This document shows, piece by piece, positions 61,087 through 64,000 of a stretch of DNA of 64,000 nt. Origin of the DNA: CAILZL01 sp049840395. GTDB lineage: Bacteria; Pseudomonadota; Gammaproteobacteria; Steroidobacterales; Steroidobacteraceae. The position numbers were made by a program, and so were the translations under genes. Numbering within the stretch: the stretch's first letter is position 1; each line of letters opens with the position of its first letter. The stretch covers positions 62,001 to 126,000 of the forward strand of contig JASGLD010000005.1 of NCBI GenBank assembly GCA_049840395.1. Direction: 5' to 3'. The notes beneath the pieces were generated by a model that did not search any database, was not told the DNA's origin, and was given only the letters and a program-made list of their open reading frames with translations.

Positions 61087-61722
61087 ATGATCGACACCGA
61101 ACGTTTCGAACGCCTGGAACGCGAAGTTCAGCGGGTACGCGACTGGCAGGACATCTCCAACCTGCATGGCCGCTACAACCATCTGGTGCTGGGCCATCAC
61201 TGGCAGCCGATTCTGGACATGTTCTCGCATTCGCCCGAAGTAACGGCCGAAGTGGCCGAGAGCGGCGTGTTTCATGGCACCGAAGGCGTACACAAAGTAT
61301 TCGTCGACATGCTGGGTAAGTTGTACAACTACACCGGCATGCTGGCGCTGCACGAACTGACCACGCCGGTGATCGAAGTGGCGCAGGATGGCAAGACCGC
61401 CAAGGGCATGTGGTTCACCTGGGGCGCCAATACCAACAATCATCCGCAACGCGGCTTGATCCCCATCTGGCAATCGCTGAAGTACAACCATGTTTTCATC
61501 AAGGAAGAGGGCCGGTGGAAGTTCTTACACTTCCGCGCGCACCTGATCATTCGCTCGTCCTTCGATCAAGGCTGGATCAAGGAACCGTACATTGGCGGCA
61601 GCACCATCAAGGGCACCGATGCAGCAGCTGTGATTCAGAGCGATGCACCGACGACGTTTCACGATCCCTATGATCCCACTCAGCATTACCAGGGATTACC
61701 GTTGCCGCCAGAGCCTTACTAA
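61087..61722 (+). CDS. NTF2-like (SnoaL-type) protein
   Basis: A 211-residue protein starting at ATG 61087 with TTGGAGG a few bases before. The body is an NTF2-like cone fold: EVQRVRDWQDISNLHGRYNHLVLGHHWQPILDMFS opens it, typical of SnoaL_4 proteins. Such proteins act as small hydrolases, cyclases or ring-hydroxylation partners. Residues at 155-211 extend past the usual domain (HDPYDPTQHYQGLPLPPEPY). Function unknown. Confidence 0.78.
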   Translation: MIDTERFERLEREVQRVRDWQDISNLHGRYNHLVLGHHWQPILDMFSHSPEVTAEVAESGVFHGTEGVHKVFVDMLGKLYNYTGMLALHELTTPVIEVAQDGKTAKGMWFTWGANTNNHPQRGLIPIWQSLKYNHVFIKEEGRWKFLHFRAHLIIRSSFDQGWIKEPYIGGSTIKGTDAAAVIQSDAPTTFHDPYDPTQHYQGLPLPPEPY

Positions 61723-61740
61723 GGGAAGAATTTGATTAGC

Positions 61741-61809
61741 GTCATGCCTGCGAAGACGGGCATCTAGTGAATCGTTGTCTTACTGGATGCCCGCCTGCGC
61801 GGGCATGAC
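61741..61809. repeat. Inverted repeat of CGTCATGCCCGCGCAGGCGGGCATC type
   Basis: GTCATGCCTGCGAAGACGGGCATCTAGT and ACTGGATGCCCGCCTGCGCGGGCATGAC, inverted, after the NTF2-like gene. A widespread intergenic repeat design. Confidence 0.65.
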
Positions 61810-61849
61810 GGAACAAAAACCGTCTTTTAAGTTGGTCGATCAACCTGCT

Positions 61850-62743
61850 TCACGCTTCGGCCTGACCCGGCCAACGTTCATGACACAGCGCCAGGAAACG
61901 CCGGCTGGCCTGCGACAGCACCTGTGTCTTCAAGTAGTACGCACCCACCTGCCGTTGAATACTTGAATACGGCAGACCTTCCACAGCCACCAATTCAGGA
62001 GGAATGTGTTCAACCAAGTCCGACACATAGGTCACGCCCTTGCCGTCCGCAACCAGCTGCAGTCGCAACGCCATATGGCTGACTTCCCAGATGGAACCGA
62101 AGGCATCGCGTAGCCGTTCGCTGCTGGCGCGACGCAGCGAGTCGTCGAGAAAGGAAGTGAGCAGTGGCAACTGGCGTAGTACTGAAGCCGGATCGCGGCG
62201 CAGGGCTTCGCGCTGCGGATGGTGTCGACTGATCATCAAGTGCCGGGTTTCGCGAAAGCAGGGATGCAGCACGAAGCGCGCCGGCATGGTGTGATGGAAG
62301 GGACCGAAGCCCAGTTCCCAGCGACCTTCGGCCACACCCAGTACAATTTCTCGACTGGGAGCGACCGCCACCTGCAGACGGGTCAATGGATTGCGTTCGC
62401 AGAAATCCTTCAGCAGCTCCACGCCCAGCTTTTCATTGGCGGCTGGGGCCAAGGCCAGCGATAGCGTCGACAATTCGCCGGCTTTGATACGCGCGATATC
62501 GGTGAGCGCTTCACGCTCCTCGCTCAGAGTGGTGTCGACAAAGCGCATCAAGCGCAGCCCGGCTTCGGTGAGCTGTGGTGGTGTACCGCGCTGTAATAAG
62601 GTGGCGCCCAGGCGATGTTCAAGATTGGCAATGGCCTGGCTCACCGCCGACTGCGACAGGTCCAGCCGTTCAGCGGCGCGACTGAAGCCACCGGCTTCGA
62701 TCACGGCCTGAAAGCAGCGCATTTCGTGGCGTTCGATAGACAT
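61850..62743 (-). CDS. LysR-type transcriptional regulator
   Basis: A 297-residue LysR regulator starting MSIERHEMRCFQAVIEAGGFSRAAERLDLSQSAVSQAI (HTH about 6-60); nine upstream codons are not family-like. The effector domain is usual in length. It is divergent from the citrate synthase relative 131 bases away, so that gene is a likely target. Confidence 0.88.
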   Translation of the reverse strand: MSIERHEMRCFQAVIEAGGFSRAAERLDLSQSAVSQAIANLEHRLGATLLQRGTPPQLTEAGLRLMRFVDTTLSEEREALTDIARIKAGELSTLSLALAPAANEKLGVELLKDFCERNPLTRLQVAVAPSREIVLGVAEGRWELGFGPFHHTMPARFVLHPCFRETRHLMISRHHPQREALRRDPASVLRQLPLLTSFLDDSLRRASSERLRDAFGSIWEVSHMALRLQLVADGKGVTYVSDLVEHIPPELVAVEGLPYSSIQRQVGAYYLKTQVLSQASRRFLALCHERWPGQAEA

Positions 62744-62874
62744 ACCGCAAACTATACTGCCCGGCTCCAATAGCCGCTATCAGTGCGGCTGATAGCTCCA
62801 TCGCTGTTAGACGCTCGTCTCGCGATATTTAGCACTCTAAGGTATCGACCACGAACCTCACCATCGGTACCTCT

Positions 62875-64000
62875 ATGAGCGCAGTGATGAACACCCCACC
62901 GGATATCCGCAAAGGCCTGGAAGACGTCATCGTCGACACTACTGCTGTGTCTCTGGTGGAGGGCGACATCGGCCGACTCACTTATCGCGGTTATGCGGTG
63001 GAAGGCCTGCTGACGCGCACCTTTGCCGATGCCGTGTACCTGATCGTGTTCGGTGAACTGCCCAACGCGGCGCAACGCGACCAGGTGGAAGAATTCCTGT
63101 GGCAGGCCGGCTCGCTGCCCACGGCCATTCAAGCCATCGTCACGCAGATGGCCGGCACCAGCGCGCATCCAATGGAAATCCTGCAAGGCATCACGCCCAT
63201 GCTGGCGTTGGACAGTGCTGCATTAGTTACCAACGATCTGGCAGCCCAGGATGCCGAAACGCGCGCAGGCCTGATCATTGCCGCACGTATCCCGACGGTA
63301 TTGGGCGTTATTCAAGCTCTGCGCCAGCAACGCGCCTTTGCTTATCCCAGCGTTAAGCGCTACGGCGCGCGCTACCTGCAGTTGCTCACCGGCAAACAAC
63401 CGACAGCAGCAGCGGTAGACACTTTTGAACGCACCCAGATTCTGCAGCTGGATCACAGCTTCAATGCCAGCACCTTCACTGCGCGCGTGGTGACCTCCAC
63501 CATTTCGCCGGTGAGCAGCGGACTATCGGCCGCGATGGGCGCGCTGTACGGCGTGCTGCATGGTCGCGCCGATCAAGCGGCTCTGGAAATGGCGCAAACC
63601 GTTGGATCACCGGAAGCAGCGGCCGCCTATGTTGCTGAATGCTTGGCCAGCAAGAAAGTCGTGATGGGCATGGGCCATCGTGAATACCGCGTGGTCGATC
63701 CACGCGCCAAGGTCATTAAAGGCCTGGCGGAAAACATGGAGCTGACAGCGGATCAACAACGACTGTTCAACACCCTGGTAGCGGTTGAAACCGCATTCGT
63801 CGAACAGACCAGTCATCGTGCCCGTGCCATGCGCGCTAACCTGGAGTTCTACAAAGGCCTGGTTTATCTGGGGCTGGGTCTGCAGAAAGATTACTTCACC
63901 GCCAGTTTCGCAGCGGCGCGCGCCTTCGGTTGGCTGGCGCATATCAACGAACAGCGCAAGGACAATCGCATCATTCGTCCGGATGCTCATTACATCGGGC
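62875..64000 (+). CDS. Citrate synthase/2-methylcitrate synthase relative, partial at right edge
   Basis: An open frame from ATG 62875 to the window edge, 375 residues so far. The fold of citrate synthases is clear: early EGDIGRLTYRGYAVEGL, then the catalytic regions LHGRADQ with His229, GHREYRVVDPRAKVI with His268, and KDYFTASFAAARAFGWLAH with Asp339. All three catalytic residues (His, His, Asp) are present, so activity is likely. Two features are unusual: the first motif is HGRADQ where most have HGGA, and NLEFYKG replaces NVDFYSG. The product could use acetyl-CoA or propionyl-CoA. No other TCA or methylcitrate gene is in view. Confidence 0.85.
   Translation, partial: MSAVMNTPPDIRKGLEDVIVDTTAVSLVEGDIGRLTYRGYAVEGLLTRTFADAVYLIVFGELPNAAQRDQVEEFLWQAGSLPTAIQAIVTQMAGTSAHPMEILQGITPMLALDSAALVTNDLAAQDAETRAGLIIAARIPTVLGVIQALRQQRAFAYPSVKRYGARYLQLLTGKQPTAAAVDTFERTQILQLDHSFNASTFTARVVTSTISPVSSGLSAAMGALYGVLHGRADQAALEMAQTVGSPEAAAAYVAECLASKKVVMGMGHREYRVVDPRAKVIKGLAENMELTADQQRLFNTLVAVETAFVEQTSHRARAMRANLEFYKGLVYLGLGLQKDYFTASFAAARAFGWLAHINEQRKDNRIIRPDAHYIG

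Overview
The window looks like a chromosomal segment of a moderately GC-rich gammaproteobacterium. The basis is gene content and order: a complete nine-gene ATP synthase operon (atpI-B-E-F-H-A-G-D-C) followed by glmU-glmS and preceded by rsmG-parA-parB; an rpoZ-spoT-ridA-recG block; yicC-gmk; rph-rdgB-hemW; ubiA; and an OxyR with the E. coli cysteine spacing. I cannot name the family or genus from sequence alone. No rRNA, tRNA, CRISPR array or complete insertion sequence was seen.

Layout. 0.3-2.6 kb: a compact plus-strand cassette of two DarT-type DNA ADP-ribosyltransferases and a DarG macrodomain antitoxin. 2.6-9.5 kb: a minus-strand operon of sulfate permease genes (cysA-cysT-cysW) followed by a two-component system and an M15 peptidase; its CysA carries an unusual C-terminal universal-stress-protein-like extension. 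9.7-20 kb: mixed single genes (lipoprotein, Bcr/CflA pump, yajQ-oxyR, a guanidinium exporter behind a guanidine-II riboswitch, leuA behind a probable leaderless leader peptide, slyD, two LysR regulators or their partners). 20-26 kb: a frameshifted AsmA gene and a more A+T-rich cluster of three unfamiliar envelope proteins (WG-repeat, SH3b-like, multipass membrane). 26-40 kb: glmS, glmU, the atp operon, parB, parA, rsmG, all on the minus strand. 40-46 kb: acuI, a diheme cytochrome c, rpmE, a non-coding region with DnaA boxes and an AT-rich palindromic element, hemW-rdgB-rph and a PP2C phosphatase. From 46 kb onward most genes are on the plus strand: yicC-gmk, rpoZ-spoT, ridA, recG, ubiA, trkA-trkH, a MarR regulator, an NTF2-like protein and a citrate synthase relative cut by the right edge.

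How it fits together. Much of the window is housekeeping: ATP synthesis, amino-sugar supply (glmS/glmU), chromosome segregation (parAB), nucleotide quality control (rdgB, gmk), stringent response (spoT), recombination (recG) and potassium uptake (trkAH). The accessory interest lies in the DarT-DarT-DarG cassette, the CysA-Usp fusion with its linked sensor kinase, the two RNA-level switches at 13.7-14.1 kb, the DnaA-box region near the change in gene orientation, and several families of short palindromic repeats, two copies of a GTAG-type REP lying inside the atp operon.
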